Shown here in pieces: positions 28,901 through 36,979 of a stretch of DNA of 64,000 nucleotides (position 1 is its first letter; every line of letters begins with the position of its first letter). The notes beneath the pieces are model-generated. The model was not told where the DNA came from. It saw only the letters and a list, made by a program, of their open reading frames with translations, and made no database searches. Made by a program: the position numbers and the translations under genes. The stretch comes from Echinicola marina (GTDB lineage: Bacteria > Bacteroidota > Bacteroidia > Cytophagales > Cyclobacteriaceae), in NCBI RefSeq assembly GCF_020463795.1, contig NZ_CP080025.1, positions 5,553,501-5,617,500 of the forward strand, read 5' to 3'.

Positions 28901-29297
28901 GATCATAGGTGCTTGGCCTATGGTGCTGTGGCCAGTTAAACTCAATACCACCAGAAATCCAAGGTCCTGTCAACCCTACCAATGCAGGCTTGATCACTTC
29001 ATTATAGTAGACAAAATGTCTTTGCTTCACCTTATCATAGGCCATCTGAATACGACCTCCAAGGGCTGGCAGCACCATTATTTTTATATAACGGTTCTCT
29101 AGATAAATTACATCCCATTCTTTATCGATTTTCTCATCACTGATCTTCTCAATGACAGGGTTAGGATAAACAGATCCACTACTCCCCTGATAAACCCTCT
29201 TTTCCAAGAAAATGGGGTATGTCTCTGCCTTACTTACTTCATAAGTAGGAATGATCACTCTTTCCTTCCAAGCTTTTACCTTTTCAAAGCTGCTCAT
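25986..29297 (-). CDS. DUF5107 and TPR-repeat protein, probably cytoplasmic
   Basis: A 1103-residue protein without a signal peptide. Residues 1 to about 360 match DUF5107, a galactose-mutarotase-like beta-sandwich domain (NRYIKIMVLPALGGRIQ; GIEFNWPQHHRPSTYDPV; WWANPAVAVNDHYQ; KKQWTWGNGDFGHAWDRNLTD). Residues about 450-1100 are a long array of tetratricopeptide repeats, many with the G-x-Y-x-x-A pattern. Biochemical function of DUF5107 is not known to me. The acidic and aromatic residues in the first domain would suit sugar binding or hydrolysis, which is inference. It starts six bases after the MFS sugar porter gene, so the two form an operon facing the AraC gene: an import-then-process pair is plausible. 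Confidence 0.82.
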   Translation of the reverse strand: MSSFEKVKAWKERVIIPTYEVSKAETYPIFLEKRVYQGSSGSVYPNPVIEKISDEKIDKEWDVIYLENRYIKIMVLPALGGRIQMAYDKVKQRHFVYYNEVIKPALVGLTGPWISGGIEFNWPQHHRPSTYDPVDSTIEENADGSVTVWVSEVERMFRTKGMAGFTLHPDKAYLEIKGKLYNRTPHPQTFLWWANPAVAVNDHYQSVFPEDVNAVFDHGKRDVSRFPIATGTYYKVDYSAGVDISRYKNIPVPTSYMAVNSDFDFVGGYENDTRGGLLHIADHHVSPGKKQWTWGNGDFGHAWDRNLTDRNGPYIELMCGVYTDNQPDFSWIQPYEERDFTQYFMPYQEVGVVKNATKDAMLNLTIEDGKANCVVYATGVFPNSRIILLHNNKVLWESVFDLNPESVFRQSIDLSGHVGELSVEVKDDSGRVLVDWKQRAEELKPVPEAAKAAKDPKDIKTNEELYLTGLHIEQYRHATYSPLDYYKEAISRDAGDVRSNNALGLYLMRTGKFEEATVHFQVAIDTLTKFNPNPYDGEPYFNKGVALRLQGKLDEAYDAFFKSCWNAAWQDAGYFNLAQIALIRGDLDKALELVDKSLIRNWHNHKARHLKVAILRKLGRAEQVNALISSSLEIDKFNFGVLFEKYLISRKEADEVYLKELIRDYSHNYLEYALDYAQAGLYEEAIALLKVHTEGKDSVYPMVCYAMGYFHSELGHMEQALNYYKLATQMPTDYCFPNRLEEVVMLQAAIEANSEDDKALYYLGNFWLAKRHYEDARSCWEKSLALNGDSPLVLRNLSLIYYNKFDRKDEAQKLLEKAFALDKSPRLLMELDQLYKKVNMVPAVRRLFLEKHIELVNYRDDVYLEYITLLNMLGEHQKALDLLMSRQFHPWEGGEGKVPAQYILCNVELAKAAISKKEFELAVKYLEAAQKYPHNLGEGKLFGAQENDVFYWLGCAYMGLGDQQKAKDAWNKASEGLSDPSPALYYNDQQPDKIFYQGLALLKLGDKTAALKRFNKLVDYGETHIFDDIKIDYFAVSLPDLLIWDEDLNVRNHIHCNYLIGLGKFGRGEMPAAQKAMEMASEQDLYHLGVHVHKILVDSNEPV

Positions 29298-29302
29298 ATA
29301 TT

Positions 29303-30694
29303 TTATCTTAAGAATTCTGTTTCTATTTCTTCCAAACTTTTGCCTTTGGTCTCTGGTAATTTTTCCCTTATAAATAAAAAGCCCAACACACTGATACCAC
29401 TATAGACCCAAAAAGTACCATATGCTCCTAGTTCGCTGTTTAATAAGGGGAAGGTAAAGGTCAGCACAAATGATGCTACCCAAAGGCTGAAAGTGGCAAT
29501 TGACATGGCCAGTCCACGCACCCTATTGGGGAATATTTCGGATAGTACCACCCAGGTGATCGGAGCCAGAGACATCGCATATACTGCTATTGCAGAAATT
29601 ACCAAAACTAAAATAGGAAGGCCTGTCCAACCAAGGAAATAGCTTAGCCCAAGGACAAAATAGATGATGGCCAACGCTCCGGAACCAAATAACATCAGCT
29701 TTTTACGCCCCCAATTATCCACCGTTCTCATGGCCATCAAAGTAAACACCAAATTCACACTACCTGTGATTACAATATTGAAAAGCATGTCTCCTACACT
29801 GTAACCTGCGCTACTGAAAATTTCTTCCGCATAATTAAATATGACATTGATACCGCACCACTGTTGGAAGATGGCCAGTACTATTCCCAAAATTAAAATG
29901 GGCTTAATTTTGGGTGCATTTAAATCCTTAAAATGGACTTTGTCATCCTTCTCAACTAAGGTTTCTTTGATCTTTCTGACTTCCTTTTTGGCATAATTCA
30001 AACCTCCTATTTTGCTCAAAATATGGGTAGACCTGGCCTCTTCCCCTATTTTCAAAAGAAACCTTGGGCTTTTTGGCACTGCAAACATCAGCAAGAAAAA
30101 GGCAGCAGCAGGCAGGATCTCAGCCCAGAACATCCATCTCCAGCCCATAGTACCATTCCAAGAAGCCTGCATAGCAGATGAAGAAATACCTTCCGGAACA
30201 GGTTCGGCAATAAGATAATTGGCAATCTGTGCGGCCAAGATCCCTACGACAATCGTCAATTGATTGATAGCCACAAATCTCCCTCTCAATTCCGCAGGAG
30301 CCACCTCTGCTATATACATAGGTGACAATGTCGAGGCCAAGCCTATTCCCACACCACCTATCAATCTGTATATGATAAACCAATAAAAATCGTCTGCATA
30401 TCCGCTACCAAATGCTGAAATCAGAAATAAAGCTGCTGACCAAATCAAAGGGTATTTTCTCCCATATTTGTCAGACACAGTACCCGAAAGCATGGCCCCA
30501 AAAATACAGCCTACCAAGGCACTGCTCATGGCCCAGCCCTGTAGCTGTGGAGACTGGTTAATTTCAAAAAACAGCTCATAAAAGGGCTTCGCCCCTCCAA
30601 TAACCACCCAGTCATAGCCAAACAGCAGCCCTCCCATGGCAGAGGTAAAGGCCAAAGCCAACAGGTAGGGTGAATTATAATTCTTATTGCTCAT
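29303..30694 (-). CDS. MFS sugar porter family transporter (sugar:H+ symporter type)
   Basis: A 463-residue inner membrane protein with twelve predicted membrane segments. Sugar porter signatures are visible: GGLLFGYDWVVIGG at the start, GTVSDKYGRKYPL between segments 2 and 3, YRLIGGVGIGLAS, PKSPRFLLKIG before the central loop, and PETKGKSLEEIE at the C-terminus. Such proteins bring monosaccharides such as xylose, arabinose, galactose or glucose into the cytoplasm with protons. It is co-transcribed with the DUF5107/TPR gene and divergent from the AraC gene. A -7-like CAAACTTA (30783-30790, TAAGTTTG on the minus strand) lies upstream. The sugar cannot be assigned from sequence. Confidence 0.92.
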   Translation of the reverse strand: MSNKNYNSPYLLALAFTSAMGGLLFGYDWVVIGGAKPFYELFFEINQSPQLQGWAMSSALVGCIFGAMLSGTVSDKYGRKYPLIWSAALFLISAFGSGYADDFYWFIIYRLIGGVGIGLASTLSPMYIAEVAPAELRGRFVAINQLTIVVGILAAQIANYLIAEPVPEGISSSAMQASWNGTMGWRWMFWAEILPAAAFFLLMFAVPKSPRFLLKIGEEARSTHILSKIGGLNYAKKEVRKIKETLVEKDDKVHFKDLNAPKIKPILILGIVLAIFQQWCGINVIFNYAEEIFSSAGYSVGDMLFNIVITGSVNLVFTLMAMRTVDNWGRKKLMLFGSGALAIIYFVLGLSYFLGWTGLPILVLVISAIAVYAMSLAPITWVVLSEIFPNRVRGLAMSIATFSLWVASFVLTFTFPLLNSELGAYGTFWVYSGISVLGFLFIREKLPETKGKSLEEIETEFLR

Positions 30695-30911
30695 AGTTGT
30701 TTTAGGTTATTCAAATTCATTATTAATCAAAAAGAGCTTGGTGTAAATTCCCCGCTTTGATCTTGAGGAATTATGCATTAAACAAACTTAGCCTAATATA
30801 ACTTAGTAAAAATGGATAAAAACATTCTTAACATGGACAAAAACACAAAATTGAAATTATATCAATTAATATTTATGATATATTCGTTGTATCAACAAAT
30901 TCATAGATGCC

Positions 30912-31799
30912 GTGAAAAATAAGGCCCTGATAAAAGCAGGTTTTATTGGTGAAAAAATGACCGTCATCCCAAGAGGCCTGCTTAAAGACTATTCCAATTC
31001 AGCAATTAATCGTGACCTTTTCCTCACCGATATTGGCTACTTCCCAAAAGCCCTGCACCATTTCCGAAAGAGGCCCAAGGGGTGCTCTGAACACATATTA
31101 ATTTATTGTATTGAAGGATATGGTTCGGTTGGGATAGAAAAGGATGAATTTCAATTAACGCCCAATTCATTTTTAATTATAGAAGCTAATAAAGCCCATT
31201 ACTATTATTCTGAAAAGGAAAATCCTTGGTCCATATTCTGGATACATTTTTCCGGCAATCATTCACAGGAAATATATAGGCGTTTTGCTGGACAAAACTA
31301 TGGAAAACCGATTATTATCCCCTTTGAAAAAAATCGAATAGCAGAGTTTGAATACCTGATTGACATCTTTAAAAATGGCTTATCCAAAGAGGTTTTCGAA
31401 TATTCCAGTATGCTACTCTACAAAACTTTAGGTTCATTTATTCATTATTCACTAAAATCCACTAAAAAGACCGAATCAAACCATGATCAATTGATCAATA
31501 ATATCATTAATTACCTCAATGAGCATATTTATGAAACTGTAAAAATCGAAGACATCTCAAAAGCGTTTAACAAATCGCCTTCATCAATTTTTACCTTATT
31601 CAAACAAAAAACAGGACACTCGCTTATTCATCATTTTAACTTATTAAAAATCCAGAAAGCCTGTGAACTTATCAATCTAACTTCATTGTCCATCAAAGAG
31701 ATCAGTTTTCAACTGGATTTCCAAGATCCGCTTTACTTCTCCAGACTATTTAAAAAGTACATGGGAGTTCCTCCTTCTAAGTATAAAAAGAATTTGTAA
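30912..31799 (+). CDS. AraC-family transcriptional regulator with cupin sensor domain
   Basis: A 295-residue regulator. The N-terminal half is the AraC-type cupin (SEHILIYCIEGYGSVGIEKDEFQLTPNSF, then KAHYYYSEKENPWSIFWIHFSG), which binds sugars in related proteins. The C-terminal 100 residues carry two helix-turn-helix units (KIEDISKAFNKSPSSIFTLFKQKTGHS and LSIKEISFQLDFQDPLYFSRLFKKYMGVPPSKYKK). The frame begins with GTG at 30912; an ATG at 30957 is an alternative that leaves the domains intact. It is divergent from the sugar porter-DUF5107 operon with about 215 bases between, the usual arrangement for an activator and its target. Target and inducer are inferred. Confidence 0.9.
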   Translation: MKNKALIKAGFIGEKMTVIPRGLLKDYSNSAINRDLFLTDIGYFPKALHHFRKRPKGCSEHILIYCIEGYGSVGIEKDEFQLTPNSFLIIEANKAHYYYSEKENPWSIFWIHFSGNHSQEIYRRFAGQNYGKPIIIPFEKNRIAEFEYLIDIFKNGLSKEVFEYSSMLLYKTLGSFIHYSLKSTKKTESNHDQLINNIINYLNEHIYETVKIEDISKAFNKSPSSIFTLFKQKTGHSLIHHFNLLKIQKACELINLTSLSIKEISFQLDFQDPLYFSRLFKKYMGVPPSKYKKNL

Positions 31800-31836
31800 A
31801 CTTTCTCTTGGGAAGAAAAGACCTGTTTCTTTCCTT

Positions 31837-32175
31837 TCATTTGAGCTCAGCCCAAAGTTTATAGGCCTTTTCTATTTCATCAATAATAGAATGGCATATG
31901 GCCTCTAATGATCCGCCCTTGATTTTATGTTCAATTGAAAGTGTCGCTTTTTCCCCTTTTTCATGCTGATAATCCCCTTCACAATACCACTTTTTCACCT
32001 TATTCGTCGACATTTCAAACTCTATGACCAGCTTAAAATTTTCATCGGATTTTTCTTCATTCTCTATAAAAATCAAGGAAATCAAATCTTGATGTAGATT
32101 GTCCGATTCTGCCTTTATCGCCATCTTCAAATTGTTCAAGCCTGAAAAGGAAATAGTTTTTCTTAATGGTACCAT
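31837..32175 (-). CDS. Hypothetical protein, 112 residues
   Basis: I do not recognise a family. The protein is small, charged and soluble, with no signal peptide or membrane segment. Predicted strands in the first 80 residues (KLVIEFEMSTNKVKKWYCEGDY, then ATLSIEHKIKGG) and a C-terminal helix (LEAICHSIIDEIEKAYKLWAELK) suggest a compact alpha/beta fold. It is convergent with the araC-type gene and is separated from the upstream GH43 gene by a terminator, so it has its own transcript. Coding is likely because the frame fills the gap and base usage matches neighbours. Confidence 0.6.
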   Translation of the reverse strand: MVPLRKTISFSGLNNLKMAIKAESDNLHQDLISLIFIENEEKSDENFKLVIEFEMSTNKVKKWYCEGDYQHEKGEKATLSIEHKIKGGSLEAICHSIIDEIEKAYKLWAELK

Positions 32176-32258
32176 ATCAATTGTTTTGCCTTGCTCCTTT
32201 CTTCAAGTTACAAAATTTAATCCCCAATTAAACCTCATTTTACCCAAAAAGAAACTAA

Positions 32259-32288
32259 AAAAGCATCCCGATTTCTCGGGATGCTTTT
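32259..32288 (-). terminator. Intrinsic terminator after GH43
   Basis: The perfect 12-base-pair stem AAAAGCATCCCG / CGGGATGCTTTT has a 6-base loop and is followed on the minus strand by a T-rich tract. It lies about 30 bases after the GH43 stop. Confidence 0.88.
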
Positions 32289-32316
32289 CTCTTGAATGAT
32301 CAATTATTCTCCAACG

Positions 32317-33873
32317 CTAATAAGTCAATTTAAATGCTTCAAATTCTCCTTGACTATTACCTTTAACAAAAACCCCAGGCTTTACCCCCCACTGCCAAAA
32401 AGACAAGAAATCACCGACCAAAGGAGCGTCTCCTTTGCCTTCCAAAGCAACCTTAATCCATTCACCTGATTCAGATTGATAAGAAAAGCTCACTTTATGG
32501 CCTTCTAATACTTTAGCCTTTAAAGAAATCTCCTCTTCTATTCCTATCTCCACAGCCTCCAACTTTTGGTAAGCTCCACCACGGATTTCAAACAGTTCCA
32601 ATCCCTCGCTCTGAAGCACCAAACCAATCATATTCTCATGAGTACCATATAAAACTAAGCCTTTCGAAACGTCTTGCTGCAAATTTAATTTGACCTCTGC
32701 TTCATAATTTGCCTTTTCAGGCACCAAGTTGATGACTGCTCCGAGACCTTTATCAGACATATCCCCTTTTCCTGATAATTTTAAACGACCATTCTCTAAC
32801 TTAACATCTGGAGAATAACTTGACAAATCCCATCTCCAGTGGGCAGACAATTCATTTCCATTAAAATCATCTTCAATATCAATTGGTTCCACTTGCCCTG
32901 AAGACTTACTAATCAATTCATTGGTCTTAAAATAAGGCCATCCCGTCTGTTCATCCCAATAAAACTGGTTGATCAATCCGGACCTCCCCAAATATGGAAA
33001 GCCATCCTTCGCATAAGCATGATAGATATAATACCAGTTTCCGGACTCATTCTCTATAGGGGTACCATGTCCGGGACATTTCCAATCACCAAAATCACTC
33101 AATATAGGATTGCCTTCATATTTTTCCCACGGACCAGTGACTGATTTAGCACGGGCTACTCCCACCTTATAATCACAACCTCCACCACAACATGCTGCTC
33201 CCGAATACAATAAATAATAGTAACCATCCTTTTTCACCATGGACTGCCCCTCTATGCCCCCTCTTTCCCAAGTATCTGCCTCTGCAGTGACTACCTCAAA
33301 CACTTCTCCTTTTAATTCCAGCCCATCTTTGGTCATACCTGAACCCAAAATCTGGATAGGCTTATCAGGATTCAGACCATAAGCTTTCCAAGTGACATAA
33401 AGCTCTCCTCCATCATCAAATACAAAAGCATCTATGCTTTCTGAGCCCCATTCGATCAACACACCATGGTCCTCAAATCCCTTACTGATATCCTTGGTAG
33501 TGGCTACTCCTATGCAGGAAACCCCGTTTTTTCTTTTGGCAGTATAATAACAATAAAAGGTACCATTATGATAAAAAAGCTCAGGCGCCCAAAAACCGGA
33601 CTTGGCCCACTCTGGCGTTTCTGCAAAGACATAGCTTTCAAAAACCCAGTTCTCCAAATCCTTGGAACTATAAATAGGATAAATTGGAGCCCAATCATTT
33701 GAAGTACCGCATGCATAATAAGTTCCGTCAACTTCAATTACAGAAGGATCCGGAAACTCACCTCGAATAATGGGATTTGAGATGGAAACTGACTGCTCAG
33801 AAACTTGCTTTTGTTTTTTTCCTCCACAGGCAAAAAAACAAAAGACAATAAAGATGAAAGCATACTTGCTCAT
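32317..33873 (-). CDS. GH43 glycoside hydrolase (arabinofuranosidase/xylosidase type), lipoprotein
   Basis: A 518-residue lipoprotein (lipobox FFAC, Cys16, then GGKK). The five-bladed propeller domain has all three acidic residues of the family: Asp42 in EFPDPSVIEVDGTYY, Asp148 in SESIDAFVFDD and Glu208 in GGIEGQSMVKKDGYYYLLYSG. A C-terminal concanavalin-like sandwich (about 330-518) matches the beta-xylosidase-type module seen in many GH43 enzymes. Activity is typically alpha-L-arabinofuranosidase, beta-xylosidase or exo-galactanase; the neighbours favour arabinose or galactose release from pectin side chains. It is a single-gene unit ending at a strong terminator. Confidence 0.9.
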   Translation of the reverse strand: MSKYAFIFIVFCFFACGGKKQKQVSEQSVSISNPIIRGEFPDPSVIEVDGTYYACGTSNDWAPIYPIYSSKDLENWVFESYVFAETPEWAKSGFWAPELFYHNGTFYCYYTAKRKNGVSCIGVATTKDISKGFEDHGVLIEWGSESIDAFVFDDGGELYVTWKAYGLNPDKPIQILGSGMTKDGLELKGEVFEVVTAEADTWERGGIEGQSMVKKDGYYYLLYSGAACCGGGCDYKVGVARAKSVTGPWEKYEGNPILSDFGDWKCPGHGTPIENESGNWYYIYHAYAKDGFPYLGRSGLINQFYWDEQTGWPYFKTNELISKSSGQVEPIDIEDDFNGNELSAHWRWDLSSYSPDVKLENGRLKLSGKGDMSDKGLGAVINLVPEKANYEAEVKLNLQQDVSKGLVLYGTHENMIGLVLQSEGLELFEIRGGAYQKLEAVEIGIEEEISLKAKVLEGHKVSFSYQSESGEWIKVALEGKGDAPLVGDFLSFWQWGVKPGVFVKGNSQGEFEAFKLTY

Positions 33874-34120
33874 AGTTTATATAGGTTTATTAGTATAATT
33901 AGGGTTAATTTTTTCTTTAGCTTTCAAGCCAAAATATTTTGGGACTACCAAAAATAGGGAGAGGAAAACTTCTAATTTATTTGGCTCAATTTGCCCTAGC
34001 TTTCAATCAGTTCTCCTACTGCTATTTTTTTAGCCTTCCTGCAAGGCTGGTGCAAAGCAATACTGCATATAAAACCAGGACATCCTTTTTGGTAAACACC
34101 CTGATCACTTATGTTTTGAT

Positions 34121-35233
34121 CTATTTATTGTACAATTTATATACTTCAGAACCAGCGCTCAAAAATGCACCGGTACCATAAACTTCTGTTTTATCCGACC
34201 ATGCTTTACCCGGAGCTGCACCTATTGGCTGCACATAACCTAGCATACCATCATCAGTGATATGGGAAACCATCGCATTCCAAGCCTTCCTCACAGCAGG
34301 TTCGTATTCCTCAGCATCCAACAAGCCTTGGTTGATCCCCCAAGCCAGTCCAAACGTAAAGAAAGAGGACCCACTGGTTTCAGGGGTTGGATAGAATTCC
34401 TGTCCCAATAGACTCATTGCCCAGTGTCCTTCTGGTGTCTGGATCTCCAAAAGCTTTTTGGCCATTTTCTTATAGATTTTGGCGAAGTATTTATACTCCT
34501 TTGAGTTTGTCTCCAGTTCAGTTAAAATATTGGCCAATCCAGCAAACACCCAACCATTCCCTCTGGCCCAAAAGACCTTGGTTCCATTGTCTCTTTGGCT
34601 TATATAACGTTCATCTCTGTAGTACAAATGCTCCTTTTTATCGAAAAGAAAATCTGTGGTCGCTTTATATTCCTTTACCATAAAGTCGAGGTACTTTTGC
34701 TCCCCTGTGATTTTATAAAGCTTGGCCCATACTGGCGGTGACATAAACAAGGCATCACACCAATTCCACCTATCTTGGTGATATGGTGTACCCCAATTCA
34801 ACAAGCTATTGGAAGGATGATAAAGGATAAAATCAAACTGCTTGATAGTTGGTGCCAACATGGCATCATTACCATACTTCCTGTAGAGTTCTGCATATAA
34901 TTGACCAACCGTATGATCATCTGCATGATATTTCCTTCTATGCAGGTCCCAGTCATGTTCATCTGCTATTCCTTTCAACCATTCATAATATTTATCATCA
35001 CCAGAAAGCTCAGCCCACTTAACCATTCCCACATATAAAGCCCCATTGGTCCAGTCTAGAGGATGATGGGGCTTACTATAACCGCTATAACTATAACGAA
35101 AATGTTCAATTTGCCAGTCCGCAACTCTTTTCATTTCATCTTTGACTGCTTGTGGATCAATCGTTTGGGCCGAGGCATTCAATTGTGTCGCTAGTAAAAA
35201 AATAAGGAATAACTGTAGTCTAAGGAATTTCAT
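34121..35233 (-). CDS. GH105 unsaturated rhamnogalacturonyl hydrolase
   Basis: A 370-residue secreted protein (signal peptide ending NASAQ) spanning the whole (alpha/alpha)6 barrel of GH105. Landmarks are MKRVADWQIEHF near 34, DWTNGALYVGM, HADDHTVGQLYAELY near 103, QDRWNWCDALFMSPPVWAKL with the likely catalytic Asp160, and FWARGNGWVFAGL near 220. The family hydrates and cleaves the unsaturated uronic acid left at the non-reducing end by polysaccharide lyases, releasing rhamnose-containing fragments. Its presence implies a lyase that makes the substrate, but none is encoded in this window. It is transcribed alone. Confidence 0.93.
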   Translation of the reverse strand: MKFLRLQLFLIFLLATQLNASAQTIDPQAVKDEMKRVADWQIEHFRYSYSGYSKPHHPLDWTNGALYVGMVKWAELSGDDKYYEWLKGIADEHDWDLHRRKYHADDHTVGQLYAELYRKYGNDAMLAPTIKQFDFILYHPSNSLLNWGTPYHQDRWNWCDALFMSPPVWAKLYKITGEQKYLDFMVKEYKATTDFLFDKKEHLYYRDERYISQRDNGTKVFWARGNGWVFAGLANILTELETNSKEYKYFAKIYKKMAKKLLEIQTPEGHWAMSLLGQEFYPTPETSGSSFFTFGLAWGINQGLLDAEEYEPAVRKAWNAMVSHITDDGMLGYVQPIGAAPGKAWSDKTEVYGTGAFLSAGSEVYKLYNK

Positions 35234-35588
35234 AAGTTTAGGTTAATTGGTGAATAAATCACAGATTCAGTAACTGCAAACCACTAAGATAGAACCAAAA
35301 AACATTTTTTAATTCCCCATTTATATATTTTACACTATATAGTTTTTAAAAAATAGCATTCACATTCTTTGCCTTAAGTTTATCTCTACCATCTTTCTCA
35401 TCACTTCTTGAAGCACCAATTTAACAGACCACCTCCACCAAACAACATTATTCACCTAAAAATCAATAGATTATGATCACTTTTATAAAATTTCTCAATT
35501 AGATCAATTTAGTACTCCCTACTGATTTGGATAATTTATACATTAAACAAACACAAAGGATGTTTTATAAAGTCAAAAAGTTCAAACG
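35234..35588. other. Divergent AT-rich intergenic region
   Basis: 355 bases between the GH105 start and the DUF4136-like lipoprotein start. No full promoter match, repeat or RNA structure was recognised. It marks the boundary between the carbohydrate region and the housekeeping part. Confidence 0.4.
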
Positions 35589-36257
35589 ATGATTTATACA
35601 AAATATATTTGGAGACTTTTTTGGTTACTGATAATAGGATCTCAAGCCTGCACGCCCAAAGGACCAGAATTTGTCGACGAACTGGACTTGGTCATTACAT
35701 CTAGGGACAACAATATCAATTTTGATGACTTTTTGACTTATACACTAGCCGACAGTGTGGTCTTTATAAGCAACGAAGATGAGTCACTTGCTGAAGAAAC
35801 GGAAGATTTTCTCCTTACTGAAGTCAATGAAAAATTCAGTACATATGGCTGGCAAGAAGCACAAGATCCCGCATCTGAGGGATCTGATGTGATCCTTCTT
35901 ATCACGGTTATTAATACCGTCAATTTCAATTTAGTGGGTTGGTGGGACTATTGGGGCTGGTGGCCAGGCTGGGGCTGGTATTCACCCGGATACCCTCCAG
36001 GGGGATGGTATCCGGGATATCCAGGTGGATGCTGCTATTTTGGGGGAGTTTACTCGTACCGGGAAGGAACTGTATTGATAGAAATGATCACACCAAACGG
36101 AGTTACAGTCAACAATAACAATGCTCCAAACCCCATACCTGTTATATGGACAGGGGCATTGAATGGTCTACTTAGTGGTAGCCAAAGCAATATAGAAAAC
36201 AGGATCAGCTCAGGCCTTGAGAGAATGTTTATAGACTCTCCCTATTTAAATAAATAA
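35589..36257 (+). CDS. DUF4136-like lipoprotein with a Trp/Gly/Tyr/Pro-rich insert
   Basis: A 222-residue lipoprotein (lipobox GSQAC, Cys21). Residues 22-115 and 158-222 look like the DUF4136 fold found in Bacteroidota envelope lipoproteins (TYTLADSVVFIS; DVILLITVINTV; GTVLIEMITPNG; WTGALNGLLSG). Residues 117-157 form an unusual insert of Trp, Gly, Tyr and Pro with a Cys-Cys pair (GWWDYWGWWPGWGWYSPGYP and more). The insert could be a flexible, aromatic surface loop; its role is unknown. It is followed after 17 bases by a beta-barrel protein gene on the same strand, so the two are probably one operon and may act together in the outer membrane. Confidence 0.75.
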   Translation: MIYTKYIWRLFWLLIIGSQACTPKGPEFVDELDLVITSRDNNINFDDFLTYTLADSVVFISNEDESLAEETEDFLLTEVNEKFSTYGWQEAQDPASEGSDVILLITVINTVNFNLVGWWDYWGWWPGWGWYSPGYPPGGWYPGYPGGCCYFGGVYSYREGTVLIEMITPNGVTVNNNNAPNPIPVIWTGALNGLLSGSQSNIENRISSGLERMFIDSPYLNK

Positions 36258-36274
36258 ATTAAAGTCACTTAAAG

Positions 36275-36895
36275 ATGCTTAAAAAACACCTTATACCTAT
36301 CTGTCTTGTTTTGGTCATCGGCCTTATCAAATCATACCCGGCCTTTTCCCAACAAGAAGGAAGCAATAAGTTTACCTTACATTATAGCCCGTCTACTACA
36401 ATAGGCGACGCGAAAGAATTTGTTGATGACTTCAGTTTTAGAGGGTTTGGTGTAGCCTATGAATATTTTATCAAATACAACTTATCCATTGGTATCAGCT
36501 CCGGATTATCCACTTACTATTCCTCTAGTGATGGACCGGTCTCTAATATTATTGAGCGGAACAATAAAACCATTGTCTTAACTGCCAAAGAATTTAATTA
36601 TATCAACTCCATCCCCGTTTTGCTAACCTCCAGCTATTATTATGGTGATTCTGGAAAAGCAAAACCATACCTGTCTTTAGGAATTGGAGGCTATAACGTG
36701 CTAAGATGGAAAGAAATAGGGCTTTACCGTTTTGAAGACAATAAGTTTCTGTTTGGAATAGCTCCAGCAGTAGGGGTTTCTGTCCCAATCGCCTATTCCA
36801 GCAGCTTGGATTTAGGCATTCGGTACAATCAGGCTTTTGGTGAGGACAGTTTCAGCAGCATGGATTTCCGTTTAGGATTTTCTTGGTTTTATTAA
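36275..36895 (+). CDS. Small outer membrane beta-barrel protein
   Basis: A 206-residue protein with a signal peptide (ending AFSQ) and alternating strands typical of eight-stranded OmpW/OmpX-like barrels, ending in an aromatic residue (GFSWFY) as outer membrane proteins do. Strands such as YEYFIKYNLSIGISSGL, PYLSLGIGGYNVL, FLFGIAPAVGVSVP and LDLGIRYNQAFG are visible. No specific family is assigned. It follows the DUF4136-like lipoprotein closely. Confidence 0.75.
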   Translation: MLKKHLIPICLVLVIGLIKSYPAFSQQEGSNKFTLHYSPSTTIGDAKEFVDDFSFRGFGVAYEYFIKYNLSIGISSGLSTYYSSSDGPVSNIIERNNKTIVLTAKEFNYINSIPVLLTSSYYYGDSGKAKPYLSLGIGGYNVLRWKEIGLYRFEDNKFLFGIAPAVGVSVPIAYSSSLDLGIRYNQAFGEDSFSSMDFRLGFSWFY

Positions 36896-36979
36896 TTGGC
36901 ATTTTAGCTCCATAATCGTCTCACATATTATAATGCCTGTTTAATATCCACAACATTCCTTTCATTAAACGGCTATTTT

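Noticed and set aside
30907..30914. ATG at 30907-30909 as the AraC gene start
   Set aside because: It is out of frame with the regulator. The GTG at 30912 or the ATG at 30957 are the in-frame choices.
33939..34181. An 80-codon plus-strand frame between GH43 and GH105
   Set aside because: It overlaps the end of GH105, lacks a start context and has no recognised domain.
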